Shown here: in pieces, positions 9,013-18,469 of the stretch
Numbering within the stretch: the stretch's first letter is position 1
Layout of the letters: each line of letters opens with the position of its first letter
Source of the DNA: Salinivirgaceae bacterium
GTDB taxonomy: Bacteria > Bacteroidota > Bacteroidia > Bacteroidales > Salinivirgaceae
NCBI GenBank assembly: GCA_028709085.1
Contig: JAQVXQ010000013.1
Span: forward strand, 1,446 to 38,657
Length of the DNA stretch: 37,212 bases
Direction of reading: 5' to 3'
The notes under the pieces: model-generated
Databases searched by the model: none
What the model saw: the letters and a program-made list of their open reading frames with translations, nothing else
Told to the model about the DNA's origin: nothing
Made by a program: the position numbers and the translations under genes

Positions 9013-11352
9013 ATGAAAAAAAAGTTAAATAGTCAGTTGTTAAATGTTGCATTCCAATTATCAAAATGGGGAGTGGTTGGATTTTCTCTCCTATTGAGCT
9101 TGTTGGCAGTGTCTTGTCAATCGGAAATTCAGCACAGCTATAACGAGGGAATCAATATTATTCCTGTGCCTCACAATATGGAGATTCAACAAGGTTCGTT
9201 TGTCCTCAATAATCGAACTATTATGGTTATTCCCGATAGTTTGGAAATGGATGCTTCCATTGCTCTTTTTAGTGAAAAAGTAAAAACTGCAACGGGTTTT
9301 GATTTAAAAATTGCTCCGAACAATCCCACTTCAAACTATATTGAGTTTCAAATGTCGTCCATCTGTGATTTTAATCCGGAAGGGTACATCCTTAATGTTA
9401 ATCAAGAGAGGATCACTCTTGAAGCTCGTACCCAACGAGGGTTCTTTTATGGATTGCAAACCATATTGCAATTATTGCCTGCGGAAATAGAATCGCCAAC
9501 CGTGCAACGAAATATTAATTGGAAAATACCGTGTGTAAATATATCTGACAATCCTCGGTTTACATGGCGTGGAATGCATTTAGATGTTTGTCGCCATTTT
9601 CTTCCAGTCGAAAACATCAAAAAGCATTTGGATATGATGGCCATCTATAAACTCAATACATTTCATTGGCATTTGACCGATGATCAGGCATGGCGAATTG
9701 AGATTAAAAAATATCCCCTTTTGACTCAGTTGGGTTCAATACGTACCGAGGAGGATGGCACCGTAATTAGCGGATTTTACACGCAAGAGCAGATTCGGGA
9801 TGTTGTTGAATATGCACAACGTCGATTTATTAATGTAGTGCCTGAAATTGAAATGCCCGGCCATGCTTTAGCCGCTTTGACTCCATATCCCGAGTATTCC
9901 TGCACCGGAGGGCCGTTCTCTCCACGGACAGTTTGGGGTGTTGAAGAGGATGTTTTTTGTGCAGGAAATGACCAAACGTTTGTTTTCTTGGAAGATGTAA
10001 TTGATGAGGTTGCATCGCTTTTCCCGTATGATTATTTTCATATCGGCGGCGATGAATCTCCAAAAGATCGATGGGAAAAGTGTCCAAAATGTCAGAAACG
10101 TATGCGGGACGAGGGTTTGAAAAACGAACACGAGTTACAAAGCTATTTTGTGGAGCGCATCGAAAAGGTGGTGCTGAAACACAATAAGAAAATGGTCGGG
10201 TGGGACGAGATTCTTGAAGGAGGATTGGCAAAGTCAGCAACAGTGATGTCGTGGCGAGGTGAAAATGGCGGGATTGAAGCCGCATCGAGTGGACACGATG
10301 TGGTGATGTCTCCGGGAAGTCATTGCTATTTAGATCATTATCAAGGATCAAGTAAGGTTGAGCCTGTAGCAATAGGCGGATACACACCACTTGAAAAAGT
10401 TTATGAATACGAGCCTGTACCTTCAGCCCTTGATGCTCAATATAGCAAGCATATTCTTGGAACACAGGGAAATGTTTGGGCGGAGTATATGTATTCTCCC
10501 GATCGAGTTGAGTATTTTGTATATCCGCGGATATTGGCTTTGGCAGAAGTGGGATGGTCGTTGCCTGAACATAAGGATTTTAAGAATTTTACTCAACGAT
10601 TGAATAATCAGTTTGTTAGAATGGATTTGAGGGGAATTAACTACCATATTCCACTCCCTGAAGGGCCTTGTAATAGCATTGCTTTTGTGGATTCGGCAAC
10701 GCTTGTTTTTTCTACCACGCGACCCGTTACCATGGTTTATACTTTGAATGGGGATACTCCAGATAAAACCTCAAAGCGATACGAAAACCCTTTGATTATT
10801 AAAAACAATACGGTTGTTAAAATTGCCACGTTGCTCGAAACGGGTCGCATGAGTGCGATACGAACCATTGATGTAACAAAACAGGATTATGCCACTCCTC
10901 AAAATGTTGACAATTTGGAACAAGGTATTCGACTGGAAACTACGTTGGGCACATTCCGAAAAGTGTTGGACTTAGATACCGTTTCCGATTGGGAAAGCAC
11001 CATTATTAATGCTCTTGATTTAACTACATTCTTTAATTATAAAAATCCATCGGCCGCCATTGCACAGGGTTTTATTTCCATTCCTGAGGATGGAATATAC
11101 CGATTCTCTACGGATGTTGATCAATTGTACATTAATAATCAACTGATAATTAGCAATGAAGGGGAATTGAAAAAACACTCTCGCAACGATGCTTCCATGG
11201 CTCTGGCAAAAGGATTTCATGGGGTGAGATTAGTTGCGCTCAATAATGTTTTTAGAGGTTGGCCAATGGCTTGGAGTGGAATTCAGGTATGGTGCAAAAA
11301 ATCAGATGATGAGAAATTACAGAAGATCAATACATTTTATCATCAGCATTAA
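9013..11352 (+). CDS. GH20 beta-N-acetylhexosaminidase lipoprotein with C-terminal PA14-like domain
   Basis: This 779-residue enzyme removes terminal N-acetylglucosamine or N-acetylgalactosamine from glycans. A lipoprotein signal ends in LLAVSC (Cys35). A GH20b-type N-terminal domain spans about 45-165. The catalytic GH20 barrel begins near 180 (FTWRGMHLDVCRHFLPVENI) and includes FHWHLTDDQAWRIE and the Asp-Glu pair in HIGGDESPKDRW (D347, E348) used in substrate-assisted catalysis. A chitobiase/beta-hexosaminidase C-terminal type domain follows at about 565-625 (TMVYTLNGDTPD), then a PA14-like segment from about 640 (IPEDGIYRFSTDVDQLYINN) that may bind sugar. It is probably anchored in the outer membrane, acting on host or environmental chitin-like or glycoprotein glycans, or on peptidoglycan fragments. 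No polysaccharide-utilisation genes flank it. Confidence 0.95.
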   Translation: MKKKLNSQLLNVAFQLSKWGVVGFSLLLSLLAVSCQSEIQHSYNEGINIIPVPHNMEIQQGSFVLNNRTIMVIPDSLEMDASIALFSEKVKTATGFDLKIAPNNPTSNYIEFQMSSICDFNPEGYILNVNQERITLEARTQRGFFYGLQTILQLLPAEIESPTVQRNINWKIPCVNISDNPRFTWRGMHLDVCRHFLPVENIKKHLDMMAIYKLNTFHWHLTDDQAWRIEIKKYPLLTQLGSIRTEEDGTVISGFYTQEQIRDVVEYAQRRFINVVPEIEMPGHALAALTPYPEYSCTGGPFSPRTVWGVEEDVFCAGNDQTFVFLEDVIDEVASLFPYDYFHIGGDESPKDRWEKCPKCQKRMRDEGLKNEHELQSYFVERIEKVVLKHNKKMVGWDEILEGGLAKSATVMSWRGENGGIEAASSGHDVVMSPGSHCYLDHYQGSSKVEPVAIGGYTPLEKVYEYEPVPSALDAQYSKHILGTQGNVWAEYMYSPDRVEYFVYPRILALAEVGWSLPEHKDFKNFTQRLNNQFVRMDLRGINYHIPLPEGPCNSIAFVDSATLVFSTTRPVTMVYTLNGDTPDKTSKRYENPLIIKNNTVVKIATLLETGRMSAIRTIDVTKQDYATPQNVDNLEQGIRLETTLGTFRKVLDLDTVSDWESTIINALDLTTFFNYKNPSAAIAQGFISIPEDGIYRFSTDVDQLYINNQLIISNEGELKKHSRNDASMALAKGFHGVRLVALNNVFRGWPMAWSGIQVWCKKSDDEKLQKINTFYHQH

Positions 11353-11428
11353 AATTTGTTGTTCGCTTAAATTAGTTGATTTTAAAAAAGTTTTCATTAT
11401 TGTACAGAGGATTTCTAATAATAATTAC

Positions 11429-11544
11429 GAGGTTCTTCGCTCCACTACGTTACGTTCAGAATGACAGGTGCCCTCTCATCCTACCGACAGGAATCTGTCA
11501 TCCTAGCCTGCCTCGATAAATCGGGGAGTGTAGCGAAGGATCTC
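11429..11544. repeat. REP-like palindromic intergenic repeat
   Basis: The 342-bp gap 11353-11694 contains a palindromic element. Its outer arms, 11429-11446 (gaggttcttcgctccact) and 11526-11544 (reverse complement), match at 15 of 18 positions. Inner arms TCAGAATGACAG and CTGTCATCC also pair. Small hairpins sit inside: GACAG-GAAT-CTGTC at 11486-11499 and CCTCGAT/ATCGGGG at about 11511-11526. Motifs of the form 'TTCTTCGCT...CAGAATGACAG' are typical of dispersed intergenic repeats in Bacteroidota genomes. It separates the convergent hexosaminidase and fmt genes. Further right, 11621-11650 forms another weak hairpin (gcctaa/ttaggc) without a T-run. Confidence 0.6.
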
Positions 11545-11694
11545 TAAAACTTCATTTTAACTAAACACCATTGATTTATAAATGTGAAAAATTTCAGCGT
11601 GGTGGTACAATTTTGGAAGAGCCTAATTGACCAACTATACTAGTTTAGGCGAAGACCCATAATGTTTGTGTGTTCAGCTTTTTACCAGATTTTT

Positions 11695-12651
11695 TCACAC
11701 AAACCTTTCAATGTGTATTAAATTGAGTCCATTAATAAAGTCGCTCACTTGCATTCTCTTTTTACCGGCTTGTTGCATTTCGTGAACGAAGTACCATCCA
11801 TTTTTCACGGCAACTTTAAGTCTGTTTTTCTCTATAATGATTGTACCAGGATGGAAATCCATGTCTGAGTTTGCAAAGCTGCCGGAATAGATTTTTATTC
11901 CTGTGGTTTTGTTCCCAATACTGGTTTCGGTGTATGCACCGGGATATGGGCTGAGTCCACGTATAAAGTTATGTATTGTTTTACCATCCGTAGCCCAATT
12001 AATTCTGCAAAACTCTTTATTTATTTTTGGAGCGGGTTTTAAATCTTCTTCAGCAATCGATTTTTGGGGATATGTTTTGTAGTTGTTATCAATAATGTTG
12101 GCAACCGTATTGGTCAGAACTTTAGCTCCTTCGATCATTAATTTATCGTGTAGTGTTCCTGCGTTGTCGGTATCTGTAATTTCAACTTCCTTTGATTCAA
12201 TAATATTTCCGGTATCTATTTCGTGTTGAAGAAAGAAAGTGGTTATTCCCGATTTTGTTTCGCCATTAATAATAGCATGGTTTATTGGTGCTGCTCCACG
12301 ATATTGAGGAAGCAAACTTCCGTGTAAATTTACCGAGCCAAGGCGTGGAAGACTCCAAACGGCCTGTGGTAGCATTCGAAATGCAACTATCACGGCTAAA
12401 TCGGGGTTTAAAAGTTCAAGAGCTTCAATAAAATCGGGACTTTTTAGATTTGTGGGTTGTAAAACTGGGATGCCATTTTGTTGTGCGAATTGTTTTACGG
12501 GAGTCGGACTTAGCTCTTGACCACGTCCGCGAGGTTTGTCGGGTGCAGTTACTACGGCCACAACATTGAAATTATTATGCAGTGCTTTAAGTGATTCCAC
12601 AGCAAAATCGGGTGTTCCCATGAACACGATACGAAATTCTTCCGAAGACAT
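11695..12651 (-). CDS. fmt: methionyl-tRNA formyltransferase
   Basis: The enzyme formylates the amino group of Met-tRNA(fMet) with 10-formyltetrahydrofolate, in the cytoplasm, for translation initiation. The 318 residues match the usual length. The N-terminal Rossmann-type formyltransferase domain shows RIVFMGTPDFAVESL at the start, the PDKPRGRG loop, and the catalytic signature VNLHGSLLPQYRGAAPINHA with its conserved Asn and His, followed by HEIDTGNI. The C-terminal OB-like domain begins near residue 210 (CRINWATDGKTIHNFIRGL, PYPGAYT). The gene lies 8 bp downstream of the 615-residue gene at 12660-14507 on the same strand, so the two are probably cotranscribed. Confidence 0.97.
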   Translation of the reverse strand: MSSEEFRIVFMGTPDFAVESLKALHNNFNVVAVVTAPDKPRGRGQELSPTPVKQFAQQNGIPVLQPTNLKSPDFIEALELLNPDLAVIVAFRMLPQAVWSLPRLGSVNLHGSLLPQYRGAAPINHAIINGETKSGITTFFLQHEIDTGNIIESKEVEITDTDNAGTLHDKLMIEGAKVLTNTVANIIDNNYKTYPQKSIAEEDLKPAPKINKEFCRINWATDGKTIHNFIRGLSPYPGAYTETSIGNKTTGIKIYSGSFANSDMDFHPGTIIIEKNRLKVAVKNGWYFVHEMQQAGKKRMQVSDFINGLNLIHIERFV

Positions 12652-12659
12652 TTTGGATG

Positions 12660-14507
12660 TTATTTTTGACGTTCGTAAATTCTAACTGAATCAATAATTA
12701 AATGAGCAGGTAAGGTTGTTGGTTTGTTGATTAAAACGCTGGAAAGTGATAAATACAGAGCGTTTTTAGGAAGATTTCCTTTATATTCTGCCACTTGAAC
12801 ACCGTTAATCTTCCAGGTTAGTTGATTCTCTTCCCACTCTAGTGAGTATAAATAGCTACTATCAAAATTTAATCCTGAAATAGTCTCTTCAAAATCGGGT
12901 TTGTTTCGGTTTGAAAGAAAAAGTCGGGCTTTTATGCCTTTTTTATTTCCTGAACAAAACAAATCAATGTGAGGAGCAATGGTATCAGCTTTTAACGATG
13001 CTGCATGGATAACCTCTTTATGAGCGGTCATTCTTGCCAAAACATCAATTCTTCCTTTGTTGGTTCTGAAATTATGGCCTGTGTTGACAATTCCAGAGGT
13101 ATAGTCGAAGTCACGATTCTTGAAGCCCGACGACTCTTGCCATCGAAGACCACTGCAAGATTCTTGACGTGTTTCTATATGTAGTGCGTTGTTTTCAATT
13201 TGAAGGTTTTTTCCGTCGGTATGGAACTGCATATTTCCTTCGGGAACATAGCTTTTCCCTTGCAAGTTGAGCATTCCCTGGAAAGGAATGGTTAGCCATT
13301 TATCTTTATTTATTTCGCTGAAATTCTCTTCAAAAACTGGATTCCATACCCTGATTTCTGCAAATTTATCTGTTTTTAGGGATTGCTGGTACCACACAAT
13401 TTCATTGTCTTTTTGCAAGGCACTAAATTCTTGTTCAAGCTGAAAGCCTTCGGTCTTTTCATATTTTTTATTGTCTAGTAGATATGCCTTCCGTTCTTTA
13501 AACTCGGTGGAGTCCAATTCATTTTTAAGCTCCAGATATCGGTTTAAATCTTGACCTCCATTGATGTTTATGTAAGCTTTGTATTTTTTTGATTTGCCAA
13601 ATTTATCGTGAAAAACAATCTCGGGATGCTTTTGCAATGTGATGTACTCCTGCTCAAGTTGTGCCGCTTGGGTTGTCTCAAAGGTTGTCGATTCTAGCTT
13701 TTTGGTGTGATCATCACTTTCAATGTACTCCTTTAAATTGTTGTATTCATTCAGTATCGCCGATTTTTTAGTGGTCTCAACAAACTCAGGGAGTCCTTTT
13801 TTTGAAAATGCAAAATAGCTTTTTAATTGCGAATCGTTGTTTAATTCTTTTAACCTTTGTTGGTTTTCAATTTCAGTTTTAAATTCCGCTTCGTTCTCTT
13901 TTGTAATTTGTTTGTAATTAAATTGATTTACAGCTACGGTAAGATTTTGATGCTGTGCTAATTTGTCGGAGTTATTAATGCTCTGATAAATAGAATATTG
14001 TTCAGAATTTATTGTTTTAAAATATTTTTTTATTGTTGAATTTGATGCCAAAGATTTTAGTTTTTTCTCTAATTGCAACTCTTCTTTGTGCTCTTGTTTA
14101 AGTTGTTGCTTTATATTATTGATCTCTCCAGATTCAATTATTTGCTTAAATTCGATATACTTAAGGTAATTTTCCGATTCACTAATTGATTCGAATTTTT
14201 GAAGCTCGTCGCCCGATTTAACTTGGAGGTACAATTGCAAATCTCGATTTTTCAAAAGCAAATTGAATTCCTGTTCTGTTATATGTTCTGCGCTTCCTTG
14301 ATATTTGAGGTTGATCAGTTCTTGTTTTGCATTTTGATGGCTACTACTATTTATTAAATCTTCAAGTTTGTGGTAGCGTTTAAGTTTGTCACTTTCTGTA
14401 AAAGCATCAAAATCGTTCATCTCTTTTCTAAGAGAATTATATTTGCTAACATACTTTTCTGTGGACGGAACTTGACCGAATAGCTTTTTGAAGAAGAGAT
14501 TTGCCAT
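12660..14507 (-). CDS. cytoplasmic helical-repeat protein with a degenerate GH16-like (concanavalin-fold) domain
   Basis: A 615-residue protein with no signal peptide or membrane segment. Residues 1 to about 380 are charged and helical and contain imperfect repeats of about 70-95 residues; two end in similar blocks, AQLEQEYITLQKHPEIVF and FQLEQEFSALQKDNEIVW. From about 388 to the end lies a beta-rich domain of the GH16/laminarinase type: FEENFSEINKDKWLTI, a free-ligand-face strand region, GRIDVLARM, then APHIDLFCSG and LYSLEWEENQLTWKINGVQV, which match the conserved strands of that family. The GH16 active-site motif ExDxxE is replaced by H513-I-D515-L-F-C518, so both catalytic glutamates are absent and hydrolysis is unlikely. 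A glycan- or protein-binding role is possible but unproven. It sits 8 bp upstream of fmt. Confidence 0.72.
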   Translation of the reverse strand: MANLFFKKLFGQVPSTEKYVSKYNSLRKEMNDFDAFTESDKLKRYHKLEDLINSSSHQNAKQELINLKYQGSAEHITEQEFNLLLKNRDLQLYLQVKSGDELQKFESISESENYLKYIEFKQIIESGEINNIKQQLKQEHKEELQLEKKLKSLASNSTIKKYFKTINSEQYSIYQSINNSDKLAQHQNLTVAVNQFNYKQITKENEAEFKTEIENQQRLKELNNDSQLKSYFAFSKKGLPEFVETTKKSAILNEYNNLKEYIESDDHTKKLESTTFETTQAAQLEQEYITLQKHPEIVFHDKFGKSKKYKAYININGGQDLNRYLELKNELDSTEFKERKAYLLDNKKYEKTEGFQLEQEFSALQKDNEIVWYQQSLKTDKFAEIRVWNPVFEENFSEINKDKWLTIPFQGMLNLQGKSYVPEGNMQFHTDGKNLQIENNALHIETRQESCSGLRWQESSGFKNRDFDYTSGIVNTGHNFRTNKGRIDVLARMTAHKEVIHAASLKADTIAPHIDLFCSGNKKGIKARLFLSNRNKPDFEETISGLNFDSSYLYSLEWEENQLTWKINGVQVAEYKGNLPKNALYLSLSSVLINKPTTLPAHLIIDSVRIYERQK

Positions 14508-14981
14508 ATGATATGTTGTTAATCCTTTTTATAAAGGTTAATAGGTATTTAATTTTGGGGTTAAAGATACGAAACACCTATGAATAATTGGGCTAAGTTA
14601 TGAAAATCATTTAATGTTTTTATCAGATTAATAAAAAAGTGACTCTGTTTTACGAGTTATTAATGCTAGAGTAGCGATAAACAGTAGCATCGGTTTTGTT
14701 ATTCCTACTACGAATGTCATGTTTTAAGCTGTTATGGATTTTGTTTTCATGTCGAATTGTTTTACAATAAATGGAGTTATCGATTTGCGTATTATTTCAA
14801 TATGTTTTTTTAATTCTTATGGTTTGGCTTGATTTGGAAGCTACAATACGTCTATTTTGACCTTTTTTGTTAACAATGAAGAAATAAGAATTTATTCGTT
14901 TCTCTTCTTGCGAGATAAAAAGTGCAGCAATGTCTTTGTTATGATTTTGTAAAAGGCGGCTGTTTAAAAGTATTTGTTTTA
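14508..14981. other. 474-bp gap without a recognisable gene
   Basis: No convincing coding frame, RNA gene or terminator is seen. An imperfect hairpin (ttaatccttt / aaaggttaa, about 14519-14540) lies in what would be the leader of the 12660-14507 gene, just upstream of its start. A partial -7 box (TATCTTTA on the minus strand, near 14565-14575) could start that transcript. The remainder is AT-rich and featureless to my reading. Confidence 0.4.
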
Positions 14982-17900
14982 TTATAGAATGTATTTTTGA
15001 ATGATGTTTTTAAGAGTGTTTTCCGTAGTAGGTTTTGTCACAAAGTCGGCCATCCCAATTTTGAGACATCGCTCTCTTTCGTTGGAGGAGACGCCTGCTG
15101 TTAATGCAATTATAATGGTATCGTAATTTAATGCCCGACGGTTGTTTTTTATGTTTTCTGTAATTTCATATCCATTTGTATCAGGAAGTTGAATATCTAA
15201 GAATAGCAAGTTGTATTTTGTTTTTTCTAAAAAATTGATGGCATCTTGACCGGAGTATGCTTTATCGATAACGCTATTGGGGCAAATTTTCTTGATCAGT
15301 GTATGGGTTAACATCATGTTTGCTTTGTTGTCCTCAACAATAAGGATGGAGATTTTTTCTTCTTTTTCGATCGATGTTGGACTTGGCTTACCTTGGTTTT
15401 GTTTTGATGTGGGCAAAGCGTATAAGTCTCTGATTTGCATCGGACTGGTTATTAGTTTGTCGAAAATTTCAGTGGAAAAAGCATATTCATATGTTTCGTG
15501 AAAAACAGGTTTATAGATTCCAATAATTTTGGAAGAGTGATGTTTTTTATATTCTCGGAGGTGCTCAAGTTGCATTTCTTGTGGGACTTCCGACGATTCC
15601 AAGTTGAACAATATTAAATCCACCACTGTGTTTTTATCATTTTTCGATAAATTGGCAATCGAGATATCCAGTACTTCAATTCCAATTGTGTTCAATAAGG
15701 TACATATTGACTTTTTGTTGGTAACTGACTGGTCGTGAACAATGGCTGTTTTGTATAAAGTGTTTTTTTTGTATTGATCTTGATATGATCCTTCCGACTG
15801 TAAATCAACGATAAAGAAAAATTTACTTCCTTTGTTTGGCGTGCTTTCTACGTTTAATTTGCTGTTCATTTGGAACAACAAACTATTGCATATGGTTAGC
15901 CCAAGACCGGTTCCTCCATATTTACGAGTTGTTGTGGTGTCGGCTTGTGAAAAAACTTCAAATATCTTTTTAATATAGTCCTCTTTTATTCCAATTCCCG
16001 TATCGGCCACTTCGAAATAGAGTCGCGAAATTCCTTTTTTTAGTGGGTTTTCAATACTTTTAATGGTAAGCCTAATTTCTCCCTCTTCCGTAAATTTGGT
16101 GGCATTGGATAGTAAATTGTTCAGAATTTGCCGAAATCTCAGACTGTCAATTGTAATCGATCTTGGTAATTCATTCTCAACATTGAGTATATAGTTAAGC
16201 CCTTTTTTATGGATTTCAGGCGCTGTAGTGCTAATAATTAGATTAATAAAGCTATCAAATTCCACAGATTCAGGCACGATTTCTAGTTTCCCGGCATCAA
16301 TTTTTGAGAAATCAAGCACAGCGTTTATTAAATCATAAAGCGCATATGCTGATCCTTTAATTATTTGTAGATAGGTGTGATGTTTTCCTTCTTTTGTAGA
16401 TTTAAGCATTAGGTCGGTGAATCCAATTACGCTGTTAAGTGGAGTTCGTATCTCGTGACTTACGTTGGCAAGGAAATCGCTTTTAGCTTGATTTGATTTC
16501 TCTGCAATCTCCTTTGCTTGAACGATAGTTTCTTCATGTGTTTTTCGCAACTCAGCGTTAATTAATAATTGAACCAGAATTTTAATAAGCGATATCTCTG
16601 ATGGTTGCCAAACGTGTGTTTTTACGTTGTTGTCGAATCCAATATACCCAATGCATTCGTGATTAATGGAAAGGGGAATGGTTATGGAACTATGTTCAAT
16701 GGGGGATATTTGGTTACTTGAAATATGAAATGTTTTTCCATTTTTATGCGCAGCTATTTGGGGTTCAATTTTATTAAATGTGATTGATCTTGGTATATTT
16801 GATGTGAATTGTGCTTGTTGTGCATGCCATTCATGTTTTATAGTTGCTTTTTTATGAATGTAATCGTATGAATAGATGTAGCTTCGGTCGGCTTCAAGGA
16901 GTTTCGCGGTTTCTTCAATAGCAAAGTTTATGGTTGTGGGAAGTAGTTTAAGATCGAGGTTTATAAACATTATCGAGAGATCCACCAATTTTTTTTGAAA
17001 TTTCAGAAAACGCTCGGTCTCTTTTTCAATTGTTTTTCGTTGTTCGATATTGAAACCGACAGTTATTATACATTTTTTGCCAAAATAGAGTCCAGGACTC
17101 ATTCGTATCTCTTTTGGAAAAATTGTCTTGTCTTTTTTTATCCCCCAAAACTCAAATTGTTGCGGTTGACCATTATATGCAAGGTCGATATAATGGGAAA
17201 CTTGGTTCATATCATTATGATTTGGGGCTGATAAAAAGTCCGGCGTTTTACCAATAAAGTCTTCTCTTTTGTATTTATATAGATTTATGGCTGAGTTGTT
17301 TATATCGAGAAAAGTTCCATTTTTATCGAGAATGTAAACCGCTTCGGAGATTTGATTTATAATGCCTCGGTACGTCGTTTCTGATTGGTGTAACTCATGT
17401 TCTATTTTTTTTTGGTCGTCAATATTATGTGCTATGCCTAAAATTGTTATTTCATTGCCGTTTTTTATAACTGATCCTCGCGATGACTGCCATTTGAAAC
17501 TTCCATCGATATGTTTAGCTCTATATTCTAAACTTTGGATGGCTATTCCTTTATCTATTATTTTTGAAATGTATTTATATCCCAATTCTATATCGTCGGG
17601 ATGTACAAAATCGATGAATTGTTTACCTATAACATCGTTGGGTTGATATCCCAGGACCACTTGTAGATTTGGTGAAACATAGGTAAAAAATCCATCCTTG
17701 TTTAGGGTGAAAAATATATCGACCGAGTTTTCAACATAGCTTCTAAAACGCTGTTCGCTCTCTTTTAATGCCAGTTCTGTTTTTCTTGTTTCTGTTATAT
17801 CTTGTATAACACCTATTAATCCTTCAATGTCTCCGTTTTTGTTGGTAATAACATTTTTATGAAATAGTACGGTTTTAATTTCGCCGGTTGAAGTTTGTGT

Positions 17901-18464
17901 TATCCATTCGTATGTTTGAGGCTTTTTTGTTTCAAAAAGTTCCTCATCCTTTTCTTTGTATTTGGTTGCAATTTCATTATCGACTAGGCTAAACGCAGTT
18001 TTCCCAACAACTGCGCTTCTTGATTGGCCTAAAAGTTTAAGAAATGCCTTGTTACATCCAGTGTATTTTCCACTTTTGTCCTTATAAAAAACAGGGTTTG
18101 GGATGGACTCAATAAGTGATTCGGAAAAAGATTTTTTTAGTTTCGATTTAATGGGTTCAAAAACCCAAAGCAACCTTGTGTTTGTCTCTTCAAGCACTCC
18201 AATATTGACTGTAATTGTTGCGTTTGATACAGCAATAATACCATCAATTGAATTTATATTCTGTTTTGTTTGGATTGCTTTTGCCAGTATTCCGGCATTT
18301 ATGCTGTGACTAAAGAGTGTGTTTATAGGGGTGTTATTGGGAATTTCTCTTGATTCAAACAATAGAATATCGGCCAATTTATTTGATGCAAGACATTGTC
18401 CCTCAATGGTTGAAAGCAGTGTTGGCTTTGGAATGGCATTAACTATTGCTTGGTAATTGTTCAT
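14982..18464 (-). CDS. soluble hybrid sensor histidine kinase (4 PAS, GAF, HisKA, HATPase, pseudo-receiver, receiver)
   Basis: A 1,160-residue kinase without transmembrane segments, so it senses a cytoplasmic or diffusible signal. In order: a weak PAS (1-105), three clearer PAS domains (about 113-230, 232-355, 357-480), a GAF domain (about 490-640), HisKA with the phosphoacceptor His670 (FLANVSHEIRTPLNSVIGF), and HATPase with LLSNATKFT, DTGIGI and GGTGLGLTICNSL. A degenerate receiver follows at about 905-1010, where the phosphoacceptor position is Asn954 (LILFNLESS). A canonical receiver from about 1035 carries Asp1090 (LFLDIQLPDTNGYE) and the conserved Lys in TKPTT. There is no Hpt or DNA-binding output domain, so the phosphate must go to a partner elsewhere. 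The gene starts 5 bp after the stop of the upstream hybrid kinase, implying one transcript. Confidence 0.93.
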   Translation of the reverse strand: MNNYQAIVNAIPKPTLLSTIEGQCLASNKLADILLFESREIPNNTPINTLFSHSINAGILAKAIQTKQNINSIDGIIAVSNATITVNIGVLEETNTRLLWVFEPIKSKLKKSFSESLIESIPNPVFYKDKSGKYTGCNKAFLKLLGQSRSAVVGKTAFSLVDNEIATKYKEKDEELFETKKPQTYEWITQTSTGEIKTVLFHKNVITNKNGDIEGLIGVIQDITETRKTELALKESEQRFRSYVENSVDIFFTLNKDGFFTYVSPNLQVVLGYQPNDVIGKQFIDFVHPDDIELGYKYISKIIDKGIAIQSLEYRAKHIDGSFKWQSSRGSVIKNGNEITILGIAHNIDDQKKIEHELHQSETTYRGIINQISEAVYILDKNGTFLDINNSAINLYKYKREDFIGKTPDFLSAPNHNDMNQVSHYIDLAYNGQPQQFEFWGIKKDKTIFPKEIRMSPGLYFGKKCIITVGFNIEQRKTIEKETERFLKFQKKLVDLSIMFINLDLKLLPTTINFAIEETAKLLEADRSYIYSYDYIHKKATIKHEWHAQQAQFTSNIPRSITFNKIEPQIAAHKNGKTFHISSNQISPIEHSSITIPLSINHECIGYIGFDNNVKTHVWQPSEISLIKILVQLLINAELRKTHEETIVQAKEIAEKSNQAKSDFLANVSHEIRTPLNSVIGFTDLMLKSTKEGKHHTYLQIIKGSAYALYDLINAVLDFSKIDAGKLEIVPESVEFDSFINLIISTTAPEIHKKGLNYILNVENELPRSITIDSLRFRQILNNLLSNATKFTEEGEIRLTIKSIENPLKKGISRLYFEVADTGIGIKEDYIKKIFEVFSQADTTTTRKYGGTGLGLTICNSLLFQMNSKLNVESTPNKGSKFFFIVDLQSEGSYQDQYKKNTLYKTAIVHDQSVTNKKSICTLLNTIGIEVLDISIANLSKNDKNTVVDLILFNLESSEVPQEMQLEHLREYKKHHSSKIIGIYKPVFHETYEYAFSTEIFDKLITSPMQIRDLYALPTSKQNQGKPSPTSIEKEEKISILIVEDNKANMMLTHTLIKKICPNSVIDKAYSGQDAINFLEKTKYNLLFLDIQLPDTNGYEITENIKNNRRALNYDTIIIALTAGVSSNERERCLKIGMADFVTKPTTENTLKNIIQKYIL

Positions 18465-18469
18465 TGATT

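Noticed and set aside
9830..10465. 211-codon open frame on the minus strand inside the hexosaminidase gene
   Set aside because: It is fully antisense to a well-supported GH20 gene covering the catalytic domain, and its translation has no recognisable domain.
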